Part shown: positions 11,701 to 22,627 of the stretch, one piece after another | Layout: each line of letters starts with the position of its first letter | Numbering within the stretch: the stretch's first letter is position 1 | NCBI GenBank assembly: GCA_015698045.1 | Contig: BLAL01000197.1 | Location: 1,648,423 to 1,712,422, forward strand | DNA length: 64,000 nucleotides | Reading direction: 5' to 3' | Source of the DNA: Rhizophagus clarus | Taxonomy: Eukaryota; Glomeromycota; Glomeromycetes; Glomerales; Glomeraceae | Position numbers and translations under genes: made by a program | The notes under the pieces: model-generated | What the model was told of the DNA's origin: nothing | Databases searched by the model: none | The model's input: the letters and a program-made list of their open reading frames with translations, nothing else

Positions 11701-14399
11701 GTGGATGTAGTGGTTAAAGGCAATGAATTTGATATCAAGACATATTTCTGATGATTAGCAGAAGTATTATTCAACGAGTAAAATTCTTCTGTAATTGATA
11801 ACATATGCTCCAGTCCAGCCTTTGATGAAGAAATAAGAGTAGAATCATCCATAAAGACCAGGTTGTTAATAGAGATATCAGGAATCGAGACCGTATCAGT
11901 GGAAATTAATGACGGGAACCGTAAGATATAAGGATCCAGCATCTCATTTTTCAAAACAGTTAGGAGAGGATCAATGTAGATAACCCATAAGAGTGGGGAA
12001 ATCACTTCGCCTTGGTCTATGCCAATGCGAACCTGATAGGAAGAAGTCTCACCATGAGCAGTAAACACCCGATTTGAACGATTCATAAAAAGAGATAAGA
12101 TAAACGTGATAGCAGTCGCAGGAAGACGTATACGTGCCAAAGCGAATTTCAACATAGTAAGGTTGACAGAATCAAATGCTTTGGAGATGTCTTGCGATAA
12201 AATCCAGAGAGGAGAATTGTTGTGATTGGCATCATGAATGATGGACTCAAGAGTGATGATTGGATCACGGCAGGTTCCTCCCGGTAGCCCCGCAAAATTG
12301 CCACCTTTAAGAACATTGTGAGCAGCAAGGATAGTAGACAAGCGGTTGTAAAAAAGCTTGACAAGGGTTTTCCAGATAACTTCCAGAAGCGTGATAGGAT
12401 GGGTATTTTTCAATTGGCATCGCCATTCATGCGTCTTGGGGATGGGAAAAACCATGGCTTGCCGCCAAAGATCAGGAATGTCAGCAGAAGCAAAACATTT
12501 GCGGATCAGGATTAAAAGTAAAGAGTTTGCATTAGGTCCCAAATGTTTGAGCATTTCGTAGGTAATCATGGAAGGGCCAGGAGCTTTGCCATTGGGCATA
12601 GAAGAAACCGTAGAAAGCCATTCCTCTAAGGAAGGGGGAGACAATAGGGAACTATAGATATTAGGAGAAACTGAGTCCATGGGTGAATACTCAGAGCGCC
12701 ATCGATCGGGTAAAGCTGATATATGCGAAGGCGGAGAGGATTTGATAGGAACAGCATTTTGGAAGTGATTAACTACAGCATTGGAAATGTCCTTTGGATC
12801 CGTCAACAACTGAGGAGTGGTAGGATGATCAATAAAGACGCGATCCAACACGATGCGATGACGTGAGCGAGAAAGCGCTGAGTTAATAAATAAAGAGATG
12901 TCAGTATCAAAAGCCTGATCACGAGATGCAAGATGAGCCTTGATAGAAGAATCCTGAAACTCTTTTTCTTTCAAAAGATGTAAGCCTCTTAATAGTTTAG
13001 AGGCATGTGAAAGAATACGGAATAAACAATTAAAATTATCCGTCCGACAAGAAAGTAAAGATGAAGGTAAAACAGGGACGGCAAGAAAGACGGATTTGTA
13101 CAAATTAAATATATTATTTAATCTAATCAAATAACCAGACCATTTACGGTCATAGGAGGAAGAAAAGGTATGCGGGTATTTGCGTAATAATCTAATAGAG
13201 TGAAGAACGCGATTGAGGAAGCGGTAATGCTGTATCAGGGTCTCTAAATCTTTAGGGAGTTTAGGGGTATGGTCATTGCCAACAGTACGTGCGGGTAGGA
13301 TAGCATTAGCGCCAGCAATAATGTTAGTATGTAAATATTCACACATACGATTAACGTGCCAAGAGGCAAATACAATGGGAGAGATGTTACATAGCTTGTC
13401 AATATGAGCAGAAAAGTCCTCGTATTGCGAGGGGGTAACCGAATCAAAGGAAAATATACGACGAGAACGTCGTTGGAGCTGCCAAGCACGTGCTGGCTTG
13501 AGAGAAGAAGATAAAAAGGAAAAATCATAATAGGTAATAACAGGATTGTGATCAGAAAGGTTAAGATCACGCACGTCAAAAATGACAGAGGTGAGTAAAA
13601 ACCGTTTAAGAAGGGGACAAGACCAAACATAGTTAATGCGGGAAACAACATCTGCACGATGATAGGTACCCAAAGAGTCAGAAGAAAAATTAATAGGAGT
13701 AAAATCAACATATCCATTCGATAAGAGAAAATTAAAAAGGCGATGGATACGTTTGGAAGCGATTTGGGGTTGGTTAAAAAATAACGGATAGAATTGATCC
13801 AAGTGCATATTAAAATCACCACAAATGGCATGATGGAAACCTAGTCGTTTGGCGTCTGACAAGGCGAGAATGAGGAGGTCAATAGTTTCATCACGCAAAG
13901 ATTGATCAGAAGTAGGAGGGATATAAACAACAAAAATACGAAGCTTAACGTTTCCTTTGAAGTACAAGTTAACAGAAAGCAATCGTGACGAAAGTGAGGT
14001 ATAAGTGTGAACATGAGAAGCCAAAGAATTTTCTATAAAGAGGGAAACACCCCCAGAAGAACGAACATATTGGGAGGTATCCAAAACAGAAGAGAAAACA
14101 GTATAATTAGTAAGTCGTTTAGACAAAAAATGGATTTGTTTAGGGTGTATATGAGTGTTAACGACACCACCAAAAGAGATGTGTTTAAGGGAAAAGAAAT
14201 CATTTAATAGCTCGATCTTATTCTGTGAAAACAACTTAAGACCATTAATGTTAAGAGAGGAAATATTAAAAGAATTGCAGGGGGAGAGCGATGGAGAGGT
14301 GGAAGAAAATAAAGAATCTTGTAAGGTAAGGTCATCTATATCTATGGGGTTGGAGGGATTGCGAACAAAGGAATCGTAATCAAAATTATTGTTTAGCAT
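8763..14399 (-). CDS. LINE ORF2 polyprotein: AP endonuclease, RT, RNase H
   Basis: An open frame of 1878 aa. Residues about 45-290 are an exonuclease-endonuclease-phosphatase fold: ININGLK (N50), CGDFNMH (194-197) and LSDHNP (282-284) are visible; the position expected to be acidic near residue 81 reads VVNTH, whereas the second copy has VVDTH. Reverse transcriptase spans about 590-900, with NGKAPGPS, SQDISKAFDS and the catalytic FMDD at 849-852. RNase H spans about 1395-1530: YTDGS (D1400), STRAE, then YTNSQ where the third acidic residue is Asn (N1470), then NEFADSLAN. A zinc-finger-like C-x2-C-x8-H-x3-C lies near 1655-1675. The D-to-N changes predict impaired RNase H and possibly endonuclease despite the intact frame. 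Nicks target DNA and reverse-transcribes its own RNA. Confidence 0.93.
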   Translation of the reverse strand: MLNNNFDYDSFVRNPSNPIDIDDLTLQDSLFSSTSPSLSPCNSFNISSLNINGLKLFSQNKIELLNDFFSLKHISFGGVVNTHIHPKQIHFLSKRLTNYTVFSSVLDTSQYVRSSGGVSLFIENSLASHVHTYTSLSSRLLSVNLYFKGNVKLRIFVVYIPPTSDQSLRDETIDLLILALSDAKRLGFHHAICGDFNMHLDQFYPLFFNQPQIASKRIHRLFNFLLSNGYVDFTPINFSSDSLGTYHRADVVSRINYVWSCPLLKRFLLTSVIFDVRDLNLSDHNPVITYYDFSFLSSSLKPARAWQLQRRSRRIFSFDSVTPSQYEDFSAHIDKLCNISPIVFASWHVNRMCEYLHTNIIAGANAILPARTVGNDHTPKLPKDLETLIQHYRFLNRVLHSIRLLRKYPHTFSSSYDRKWSGYLIRLNNIFNLYKSVFLAVPVLPSSLLSCRTDNFNCLFRILSHASKLLRGLHLLKEKEFQDSSIKAHLASRDQAFDTDISLFINSALSRSRHRIVLDRVFIDHPTTPQLLTDPKDISNAVVNHFQNAVPIKSSPPSHISALPDRWRSEYSPMDSVSPNIYSSLLSPPSLEEWLSTVSSMPNGKAPGPSMITYEMLKHLGPNANSLLLILIRKCFASADIPDLWRQAMVFPIPKTHEWRCQLKNTHPITLLEVIWKTLVKLFYNRLSTILAAHNVLKGGNFAGLPGGTCRDPIITLESIIHDANHNNSPLWILSQDISKAFDSVNLTMLKFALARIRLPATAITFILSLFMNRSNRVFTAHGETSSYQVRIGIDQGEVISPLLWVIYIDPLLTVLKNEMLDPYILRFPSLISTDTVSIPDISINNLVFMDDSTLISSSKAGLEHMLSITEEFYSLNNTSANHQKYVLISNSLPLTTTSTILPVKFHLSLSSLNDIPSISVTPLSITSSFRFLGVWFNIKGSRDFVKKQIASECNSFAATLRPTKLSAKQVVYLYNSVLIPKLEYHMQVTHLSASDCYAATRSIRSLFKHKANFSRSLPNPILYLSQALGLINLSSHLIQCHVNNLFLMANSSTPLIQRLFIYRLMLIQFRFLIPISPLMVDDWSLWSNMNIFKCDYIACTIASMVSTPFRLQHTQFSSAFLDHTLPGHTPLYSCMSPHVFKACLKFLRKRHLYYLSQLIAPSGSHLISWTAYRTAYIAQLEDKRGRSFPHKWYLDIKTNTTLSGSHDQLFDHYVCPSSVTSSIVLLPGATTTQKNQHWLVTLNGNGAPLFGKQLSVQPKKNTCVIVHWISDCLSSPGDVIRLHPCPGCDTHVLFPSANKYTAVQPRCTFKISLLRSMILPTNCERIRQSTSEVLSPYTWADLSITVIPYYRRLNLLPDFSSSSFVVEDDPIVAPLVDDQFLLFSPVPLPSESHYRYYTDGSLINLGTPEVLMGWSWVQLIPDAGYLNSVATYTHGTIWNWPSSTRAEAAAIYAALSVTPADSTVTIYTNSQAAIDGLRLCASSSSSNSRSFYKTTNFELWASIERFIHTKCLTVSPVKVKGHDGNYWNEFADSLANSAHHSDMAPLLPVDAYTSTHPVCLVYDNVVCESNPRRLFKLHFQATFLKDLLSLKRFQFVYCLYDKDDYVVDWELTWFTLNFSPAHDAFFQASHTTRHYTFKFKLFLDELPLLEKLKITRSDLYIDLLTCRSCRDRMEDLMHLILCPKRRSVMHQILQSYQNHLFSKLREASELAAQDPTSMLQKFSSLSCWTISSSNWSSYALIQGCLPAMFIDLFVDLSIPRPSAMKVIAAIHNNFIQKLRTRIWNPHTYDKSKWEDVMNITLKLKTTPRPSNLPATSYVPFSSLPPPTHFVTSRNSEVDWIKNSMIQGLPWYKHLSGFMGRLTVLLNNSFCRMGCRFL

Positions 14400-14537
14400 T
14401 AAAACACTATGATAAAATCAAACGGGGAAAGTATAAGAAGGAGGGTAATTAATTGGAATCAGCTGCACCAGCTGAATTCGAGGGAGAAGAAGAAGTAATT
14501 GATCCGATGAAACCGCTAATAGAGTTAGCCAACATGT

Positions 14538-16569
14538 CTAACTTATTTTCGATGGCCGAATGCTTCGCATTAATGGCTTGTATTTCATCGAGGTCTGTGT
14601 GGAGAAAGGAGCTACGTGAGAAGCAGAGGACAGGGAGGAGATATCAGAGAGGTCAGTAGAAACGTGGAGGGGAGCTCTGACGGGATGAGTCGGAGTAAAG
14701 GTAGGAGAAAGGGGGTTGAGAGATGTTTGAATAGGTGGGATAGCAGGGCGAGAAGAAACCCACTTGTCGGAAGAATCAGATAAAGCCGGTGCATCTATAA
14801 GCATGTCCGAAGTTTGAGTAGTGATAGGGATGTTAGGCAGTGGTAACAAACCAAGGTGTTGTTCAATACGAGTCATACGTCTATCGTTGAGCTCTAAAAC
14901 AGTGATACGATCACGGACTTCAGCCATGTCTTGTTGGAGAGATTTCAACAAGGATAAAATATTAGCAGCCTCGTGAGAAGACATAGTAGGAGCTTGATTG
15001 GGCGGTGAAAGGGAGGAGGGGTACGCAAGACCGAAGAAAAGGAAACCGAATGGTCACGTTTATTGTTGGATCTTGAGCGATTCTGGCGGAGATTGTTGTC
15101 AGTGCGGGTGTTAGCCAGGGGTTTTTGCGCCTGGGAGGATTGAGAGTTATCAGGGCCATGTGAGCGCGAGCGTGAACGAAAACCCGAACATGAACGCGCT
15201 TTAGGTTTAGCAGGTTAGTTGATATTGAATCGTTCTTTAAGTGCAGCCACCAGGTTTCTACCCTAGTACGACCTCGATCTTGGCGGCTTGGGCACTGGTT
15301 GGGGGCGCAGCCTAATTTACCACATCTGTGGCAAAGTTTATTAGTATTATCTGGGAGGTTCCATTGCAATGTATGGCTTTGGAAACCAATGACTTGTTCC
15401 ATAGCGGCATCCATGGTTTCTTGAGAATTGAACGTGACATAAGCCCATCGCTTGGGTTTGTAGGAGTTCAGGGAGAGGGGAACATTGACGGCCTTAGCAC
15501 CAAGATCTCTAGTGAGGGGAGCCAGGTCAATGTCTTTGGTGTTAGGAGGTAATTGGGTGAGTGTAGCAACAAATGCTCTGCGTGATGATTTTTGATCAAC
15601 TGTGTAGTGACATGGAGTCACCTGGAGGCAGGTGGAGAAGCAGTAAACAGCCCATTGGGTGTCAAAGTGAGTAATAGAAAGGGCAGAATCGTAAACAATT
15701 CTGGCTTGTTGCACTTTGGCATTTTTCCTGGAGTAAACTTGACAGGATTGAATGTTACCAAATTTCTTGAAATAAGACATGATATTGTCTTTGGTTAAAA
15801 AGAAAGGAATATCAGTCACTTGGATGGCACGGAGATTCTCGTCACTCCGGAGTTGCTTAGGATCGTGGGCATGAAATACAAGGTCAGGGAACTGTAGATG
15901 AGCAGTACCAATACATGCGTCACGGGCTTCCATAGTATGGAAATGAATAACGAGGTGCTTGGCATCACCAGAACCAGTCATTCTTGCTTTACCGGTGTAC
16001 GATTCGTACATTTCTAAAAAGGTATTGTTGACGGCATCAATCAAAGCCTTATTTGTGAAGAAGTTTTTTAAAGTTTCAGGGGCAGAGTTGGGGGCAGCCG
16101 CAGCTTGAAAATCATTTCTATCGATGGAGAAGGTAGGAGATTGAACAAGGAGTTGAGCAACTGGGGGATCATCATCAGTAGCCTTATCAGGCGACGCGTT
16201 AGGGGGGGATGCAGGAGTCGTTGTTCGAGCATGCATGGACGCGTTGAGTCCATTAGACGCGTTATCGTTAGGCGCAGAAAGAGCCGCAGCCATATTCGGA
16301 TGGGAGGAGAGAGAAGTTAAAGCAGTATTATTTTCTTTAGGAGAAAAAGAGGGACCTTCTACTTCAACGCCAGCCACTGTGTCGGTGACGATATCTTCAT
16401 CCATAGCTTGTTCGGAGATGGTTCGAGAGCGTTTTTGTTGAACAGTATTCTCACCGTCAGAACCAGAGTTATCAGAGTTGTTATTGTTATTTCTTCGTTC
16501 TTGGCGGCTGGCCTTCCTACTATTAGGATTAAAGGAGTCGCAGCCTCGTCTAGCAACGTTATTAGGCAT
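14538..16569 (-). pseudogene. LINE ORF1 (gag-like RNA-binding protein), frameshifted
   Basis: Starts MPNNVARRG at 16569. After a low-complexity N-terminus come two RRM-like stretches (around IQVTDIPFFLTKDNIMSYF and KRWAYVTFNSQETMDAAM), then a zinc knuckle C-x2-C-x4-C-x4-C (CHRCGKLGCAPNQC) in which the usual His is Cys. Past the knuckle the frame ends in out-of-frame sequence. The neighbouring frame continues with VAALKERF, an Arg/Ser-rich stretch and then, through 14984, a coiled coil (ILSLLKSLQQDMAEVRDRI) ending at 14538. A one-base deletion near 15260 and a TAA just after separate the two parts. Comparison with copy 2 shows the ancestral ORF1 was a single protein of roughly 670-700 aa. Confidence 0.8.
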
Positions 16570-16671
16570 ATTCGAGGACTTTTGGATAGGGAAAACTATA
16601 AGTTTTTATGAAAAAAGTGTTAGCTAAAAAAATGGACAGAGTGATCAGCAGAAAAAGGTGCGCAGATCGTT

Positions 16672-16686
16672 AGAATTTAAATTCAA
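16672..16686. repeat. LINE target duplication, shared middle copy
   Basis: AGAATTTAAATTCAA, shared by the 5' end of copy 1 and the 3' end of copy 2. It lies directly between AACGATCTGCGC and the GCCCTTG tail (minus strand), with no other spacer. Confidence 0.85.
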
Positions 16687-16944
16687 GGGCAAACGCGGCA
16701 TAGTAGCCAATATCTTTATTAATCATTATTCAACGATACAATTTATAAACAATAAAAAGAAAACAAAAATAAAATAAAATTAACTAAAAATAAAGCTATA
16801 TAGTCTCCTAAGTAAAAATAAAGTAATAAAGACTAATCTAAAAGAATAATCGCATTACACTAAATTTCCCTAGATCTTCCCCCTTGATATATTCCAACCA
16901 AAGTAGAAGCAACTATGCTAACATAATAACAGATAATACGCCCA

Positions 16945-19900
16945 CTATAAAAATCGACATCCCATCCTGCAGAAGCTGTTATTAAGTAGCACCGTTAGAC
17001 GACCCATAAAACCCGACAAATGATTATACCATGGTAATCCCTGAATCATCGAGTTCTTAATCCAATCAATTCCGGAGTCACGTGAAATCACGAAATGGGT
17101 CAGAGGAGGTAAAGAAGAGAAAGGCACATACGTAGAAGCAGGCAAGTTAGAGGGCCGAGGAGTAGTTTTCAATTTGAGAGTAATGTGCATCGCGTCTTCC
17201 CATCTACTTTTATCGTAAGTACGCGGGTTCCAGATGCGTCTTCGAAGTTTTTGAATAAAGTTGTTGTGAATCGCAGCTACAACCTTCATAGCTGATTGTC
17301 TAGGAATAGATAATTCTACAAACAAATCAATAAAGAGTTTGGGTAGGCAACCCCGAATGAGAGCATACGAGGACCAGTTAGAAGAGGAGATAGACCAGCA
17401 AGAAAGAGAAGAAAGTTTTCTGATCATCGGCGTGGGATCCACATCAGCCAATTCACCAGCTTCGCGAAGCTTGGAGAATAAATGATTCTGGTAAGATTGT
17501 AAAATCTGATGCATAGCGGTACGTCGTTTGGAGCAGAGAATAAGGTGCATCAGATCTTTGTTGCGAAGGCAGCAGGAGCGGCACGTTAAGAGATCAATAT
17601 AAAGATCTGGGTGTGTAATTTTCAACTTCTCCAAGAGAGGTAAGTCATCGAGAAAAAGCTTAAATTTGAAAGTGTAATGTCTTGAAGCGTGGTGGGCTTG
17701 AAAGGAAGCGTCATGAGATGGAGAAAAGTTAAGAGTGAACCAGGTAAGATCCCAATCAACGATATAATCATCCCAATCAGTCAAACAAAAAGTAAACTGA
17801 AAACGGTTAAGTGATAAGAGGTCCCTCATGTAGGTAGCCTGATAGTAAGCCTTAAAGAGGCGCCTAGGATTGGATTCACAAATAATGTCGTCGTAAACCA
17901 AGCGGATACAGTGTGAAGAAGTGAAGATGGCCTTAGGAAGGGGAAAAGCATCATCGGACTGATGAGCAGAGTTAGCAAGAGAGTCAGCAAAATCATTCCA
18001 ATAATTGCCATCGTGACCTTTGACTTTGACGGGAAGAACGGACAGTCATTTCTCACGAATACAACATTCTATAGAAGCCCACAGTTCAAAATTGGAAGTT
18101 TTGTAATAGTAGCGACTGTTAGTATAGGTAGAGGAAGCGCAAAGACGCAAACCATCTATAGCTGCTTGAGAATCTGTGTAGATGGAAACAACAGAATCAT
18201 CGGGAGTGACGCTAAGAGCAGCATAAATCGCAGCGATTTCAGCTCTAGTAGAGGATGGCCAATTGCGAATAGTACCATGAGCATAAGTAGCAACAGAATT
18301 GAGGAATCCAGCATCAGGGATAATCTGAACCCAGGACCAACCCATTGAAACAGCAGGTGTTCCTAGGTTTATAAGAGAACCATCAGTATAATACCGGTAG
18401 TGGGAACCCGGCGGAAGAACGACAGGAGAAGGAAGACCGAATGAGTCAAACAAAACAGGAGGACTTGTTGAATCACCATTCACCGCGGGGAGGGAAGAAG
18501 AAAAATCAGGAGGAATGGAAAGACGTGTGTAGTATGAAACCACCGTAGTACATAGGTCTGCCCAGGAATAGGGGGAAACCACTTCCGTAGTAGTAGGCCG
18601 AATGCGCTCACTATGGGTAGGGAGAATCAAAGACCTTAAAAGGGAGACCATGAAAGTACACCTAGGTTCAACAGTGGCGTATTTATTAGCAGCGGGGAAG
18701 GGAACATGAGCCTCACAACCTGGGCAAGGGTGGAGGCGGATAACATCACCAGGAGAAGAGAGACAACTGGATGTCCAATGAACAATTATACAAGTATCTT
18801 TCTTAGGTTGAACAGTAAGCTGTTTGCCGAAAAGAGGAGCAGCGTTGCCATCCAGCGTAATGAGCCACTGTCTATTCTTTTGATGAGTAGTAACCCCGGG
18901 AACCAAAGAAACAGCGGGAATGTCGGTAGGAGAACACACGTAACGATCGTGTAAACGGTCGTGAGCGTCAGGGATGATAGTAATAGCCTGAATATCTAAA
19001 TACCATTTATTCGGGAGAGAACGACCACGTTTGTCAGGTAACAAAGCAATATAAGCAGACCGATAGGCAGTCCAGGAAACAAGATGGGTGCCAGTGGGCG
19101 TGATCAATTGCAAAAGATAGTACAAATGACATTTTCGGAGAACCTTAAGACAAGCCTTAAAAATTTTAGGGCTCATACATGAGTATAAAGGAGTATGGCC
19201 AGGCAGAGTAAGGTCCGGACATAGTGAAGTGGGATTAGCATGTTGCAGTCGGAAGGGGGTTGATACCATGGAAGCAAGAGTGCAAGCGATATAATCACAT
19301 TTAAAAGCATTCATATTGGACCATAAAGACCAATCAGCCACCAACAAAGGAGAAATAGGAATCAAAAATTGAAACTGAATCAACATTAATCTATAAACAA
19401 ATAAACGCTGAATAAAAAGAGTAGAAGAATTAGCCATTAAAAATAAATTATTAACATGACATTGAAGCAAGTGAGAAGAAAGATTAATCAATCCCAAAGC
19501 TTGGGAAAGATATAAGATAGGATTGGGAAGAACTCGAGAAAAGTTAGCCTTATGTTTAACCAACGAGCGGACGAGCCTTGTAGCAATGTAGCAGTCCTTA
19601 TCCGAAAGGTGAGTGACTTGCATACGGTATTCCAGCTTAGGGATAAGCACCGTATTATAGAGGTAAACGACTTGCTTAGCCATTAATTTAGCTGGGCGAA
19701 GAGTAGCGGCAAAGGAATTGCATTCATTAGCAATTTGTTTCTTGACAAAATCCCTAGAGCCTTTAATGTTAAACCAAACCCCGAGAAACCGAAAAGAAGA
19801 AGTAATAGAAATAGGAGTGACAGATATAGAAGAAATACGATTTAAGGAAGATAAGGACAAATTAAAATCTACAGGGGAAATATTAGAAGTAGTGGTTAGA

Positions 19901-22578
19901 GGTAAAGAATTGGAAATCAAAACATATTTGTGATGATTAGCGGAAGTATTATTCAGCGCATAAAATTCTTCCGTGATAGATAACATATGTTCTAAACCAG
20001 ATTTGGATGACGAGATAAGAGTAGAGTCATCCATAAAGACCAGGTTATTAATACGAAGGTGTGAGCTGTCGTCCATAGGCGTGTCAAGCAGTGAGGGAGA
20101 TCTCAAGATATACGGATCTAACATTTCTTTCTTTAAGACAGATAAAAGGGGATCAATATAAATGACCCAGAGAAGCGGAGAAATCACCTCGCCTTGGTCA
20201 ATACCAATGCGAACCCGATAGGAAGGAGTATCACCATGAGCAGTAAAAACACGATTTGATTGACTCATAAAAAGTGACAGAATGAGTTGAATGGAAAAGG
20301 CAGGCAAGCGAATGCGTTCTAAAGCGAATTTCAGCATAGTGAGATGAACAGAGTCAAAAGCCTTAGAAATATCTTGGGAAAGGATCCACAAGGGGGAATT
20401 GGTGCAATTGGCGTTTTGAATAATAGATTCTAAAGTTATGATAGGATCACGGCAAGTTCCTCCAGGTAGGCCAGCAAAATTACCACCAGTGAGAACATTA
20501 TGAGCAGCGAGGATGGATGATAAGCGGTTGTAGAAAAGTTTGACAAACGATTTCCGTATAACTTCCAAGAGCGTAATAGGCCGAGTATTTTGTAATTGGC
20601 ATCGCCATTCATGCAGTTTGGGAATTGGGAATACCATAGCCTGACGCCATAGGTCTGGAATGTCCGCGGAAGCAAAACATTTATGAATCAAAGTTAGGAG
20701 TAAAGCGTTGGCGGTAGGGCCAAGGTGTTTAAGCATTTCGTAAGTAATCATAGAAGGGCCAGGAGCTTTGCCATTGGGCATAGAGGAAAGAGTGCTTAAC
20801 CATTCATCCAAAGAGGGGGGAGATAAAAGAGAATCATAGATCGTGGGCGAAATTGATTCCATGGGTGAGTACTCAGATCGCCATCTATCAGGTAATGCAG
20901 AGATATGCGAAGGTGGGGTAGACTTAATAGGAACCGCGTGCTGGAAATGATTGACTACAGCATCCGAAATATCCAAAGGGTCGGTCAGTAAGCGAGGAGC
21001 AGTAGGATGATCAATAAAAACACGATCCAGTATGATCCTTCGACGGGAACGTGAGAGCGCTGAATTGATAAAAGAAGAAATGTCAGTATCAAAATTGAGA
21101 TCACGTTTCTCAACGTGAGATTTGATAGAGAAGTCTTGATATTCTTTTTCTTTGAGAAGGTGTAAGCCTCTTAACAAAGAAGAGGAGTGGGATAAAATGT
21201 CAAAAATGTGTTTGAAATTGTCTACCCGACAAGAAGAAAGAGTAGGGGGTAAGACGGGAACAACAGTAAAACAGGATTTGTAAAGGTGAAATATATTATT
21301 CAAACGAACAAGGTAAACAGTCCATTTGCGATCATGCAAGGAAGAAAAGGAGTGCGGATATTTCCGCAAAAGTCTAATAGAATGAAGAACCCGGGTAAGG
21401 AAGCGATAGTGCTGTATGAGAGTTTCCAATTCCTTAAGGAGTTTTGGGATACGATCATTGCTAATCGTACGTGAGGGTAAAACTGCAGTTGCTCCAGCAA
21501 TAATAGAGGAGTGTAAATATTCACACATCTGGTTGATATGCCAGGAGGCAAAGGTGTTGGGAGGTACAGTACAAGAAGCATCTATATGGGCTGAAAAGTC
21601 ATCCCACAGAGTTGGGGAAACGGAGTCCAAAAGAAAAATACGGCGTGTACGCCTTTTAAGCTGGCGGGCACGGGCCACTTTGACAGAAGAACTTAGGAGG
21701 AAGGAGTCAAAATAAGTGATGACAGGATTGTGATCAGATAGAGAACTATCGCAGGCTTCAGAAATAATAGAAGTAAGTAAAAAGGATTTGAGGAGAGGGC
21801 ACGACCAAATGTAATCAATGCGAGTAATAACGTCTGCACGATGAAAAGTGCCCAAAGAAGCAGAAGAATTAACAGGAGTAAAGTCCACGTAACCGCTGCT
21901 CAAAAGGAAGTTGAAAAATCTGTGGATACGTTTGGAGGCAATTTGAGGTTGATTGAAAAATATGGGGTAAAATTGATCTAAATGCATATTAAAATCCCCA
22001 CAGATAGCATGATGAAAGCCTAGTCGCTTAGTGTCTGAGAGAACTTGAATGAGCAAGTCTATAGTGGAATTGCGCAAGGCTTGATCTGAGGTAGGGGGTA
22101 TGTAAACTACAAAGATTCGCAGCTTAATGTTGCCTTTGAAGTACAAATCAACAGAAAGTAAGCGTGATGAATGGGAAGTGTATGTGTGAACGTGAGGAGC
22201 CAAAGAATTCTCGATGAATAACGAAACACCGCCAGAAAAGCGGATGCAGAGTGACGTGTCCAAGGAAGAGGAAAAAACTGTATAATTAGAGAGGCGTTTT
22301 GAGAGAAATTGCATTTGTTTGGGGAGTAAATGGGTGTCAACAACACCTCCAAAGGAAATATGCTTAAGAGAAAAGAAGTTATTCAATTGTTCTATTTTGT
22401 TTTGAGAATGCATTTTTAAACCATTAATATTAAACGAAGAAATATTAAAAGAATTAGAAAGGGGAGGGGATGAAGAAGTAGAAGAAAATAAAGAGTCTTG
22501 TAAAGAAAGATTTTCTATGTCTACAGGGTTGGGAGGATTACGAACGAAAGAGTCATAGTTAAAAGTATTGTCCGTCAT
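16945..22578 (-). pseudogene. LINE ORF2, one in-frame stop in RNase H domain
   Basis: The start is placed at MTDNTFNYDSF (22578) because copy 1 starts at the matching MLNNNFDYDSF; a longer N-terminus up to 22698 is open but has no counterpart. The frame runs 1877 aa to 16945 if the single TGA at 18046-18048 (codon 1511) is ignored; both halves are in the same frame. Endonuclease (CGDFNMH, LSDHNP, VVDTHL), RT (SQDISKAFDS, FMDDS) and RNase H (YTDGS, STRAE, YTDSQ) residues are all present. The stop falls just before VKVKGHDGN, so the last RNase H acidic residue and the zinc-finger domain are cut off. In copy 1 the same position is a cysteine codon. Confidence 0.88.
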
Positions 22579-22627
22579 TAAAACACAATGATAAATTAGA
22601 CGGGGAGGGAAGAGAGAAAAGGAACAA

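Larger units (their letters stand above)
8506..16671 (-). mobile_element. LINE retrotransposon copy 1 (Tad1/I-like), full length
   Basis: An 8166-bp minus-strand element. Its 5' end is at 16671 (AACGATCTGCGC on the minus strand), followed by about 100 bp of leader, ORF1 (RNA-binding, zinc knuckle), ORF2 (endonuclease, reverse transcriptase, RNase H, zinc finger) and a 257-bp 3' tail ending ...GCCGCGTTTGCCC at 8506. There is no poly(A) tract. Both flanks are the 15-bp direct repeat. The protein set EN-RT-RNase H with a two-ORF layout matches the I/Tad1 group of LINEs. ORF2 is uninterrupted; ORF1 has a one-base deletion and a stop. Confidence 0.9.
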
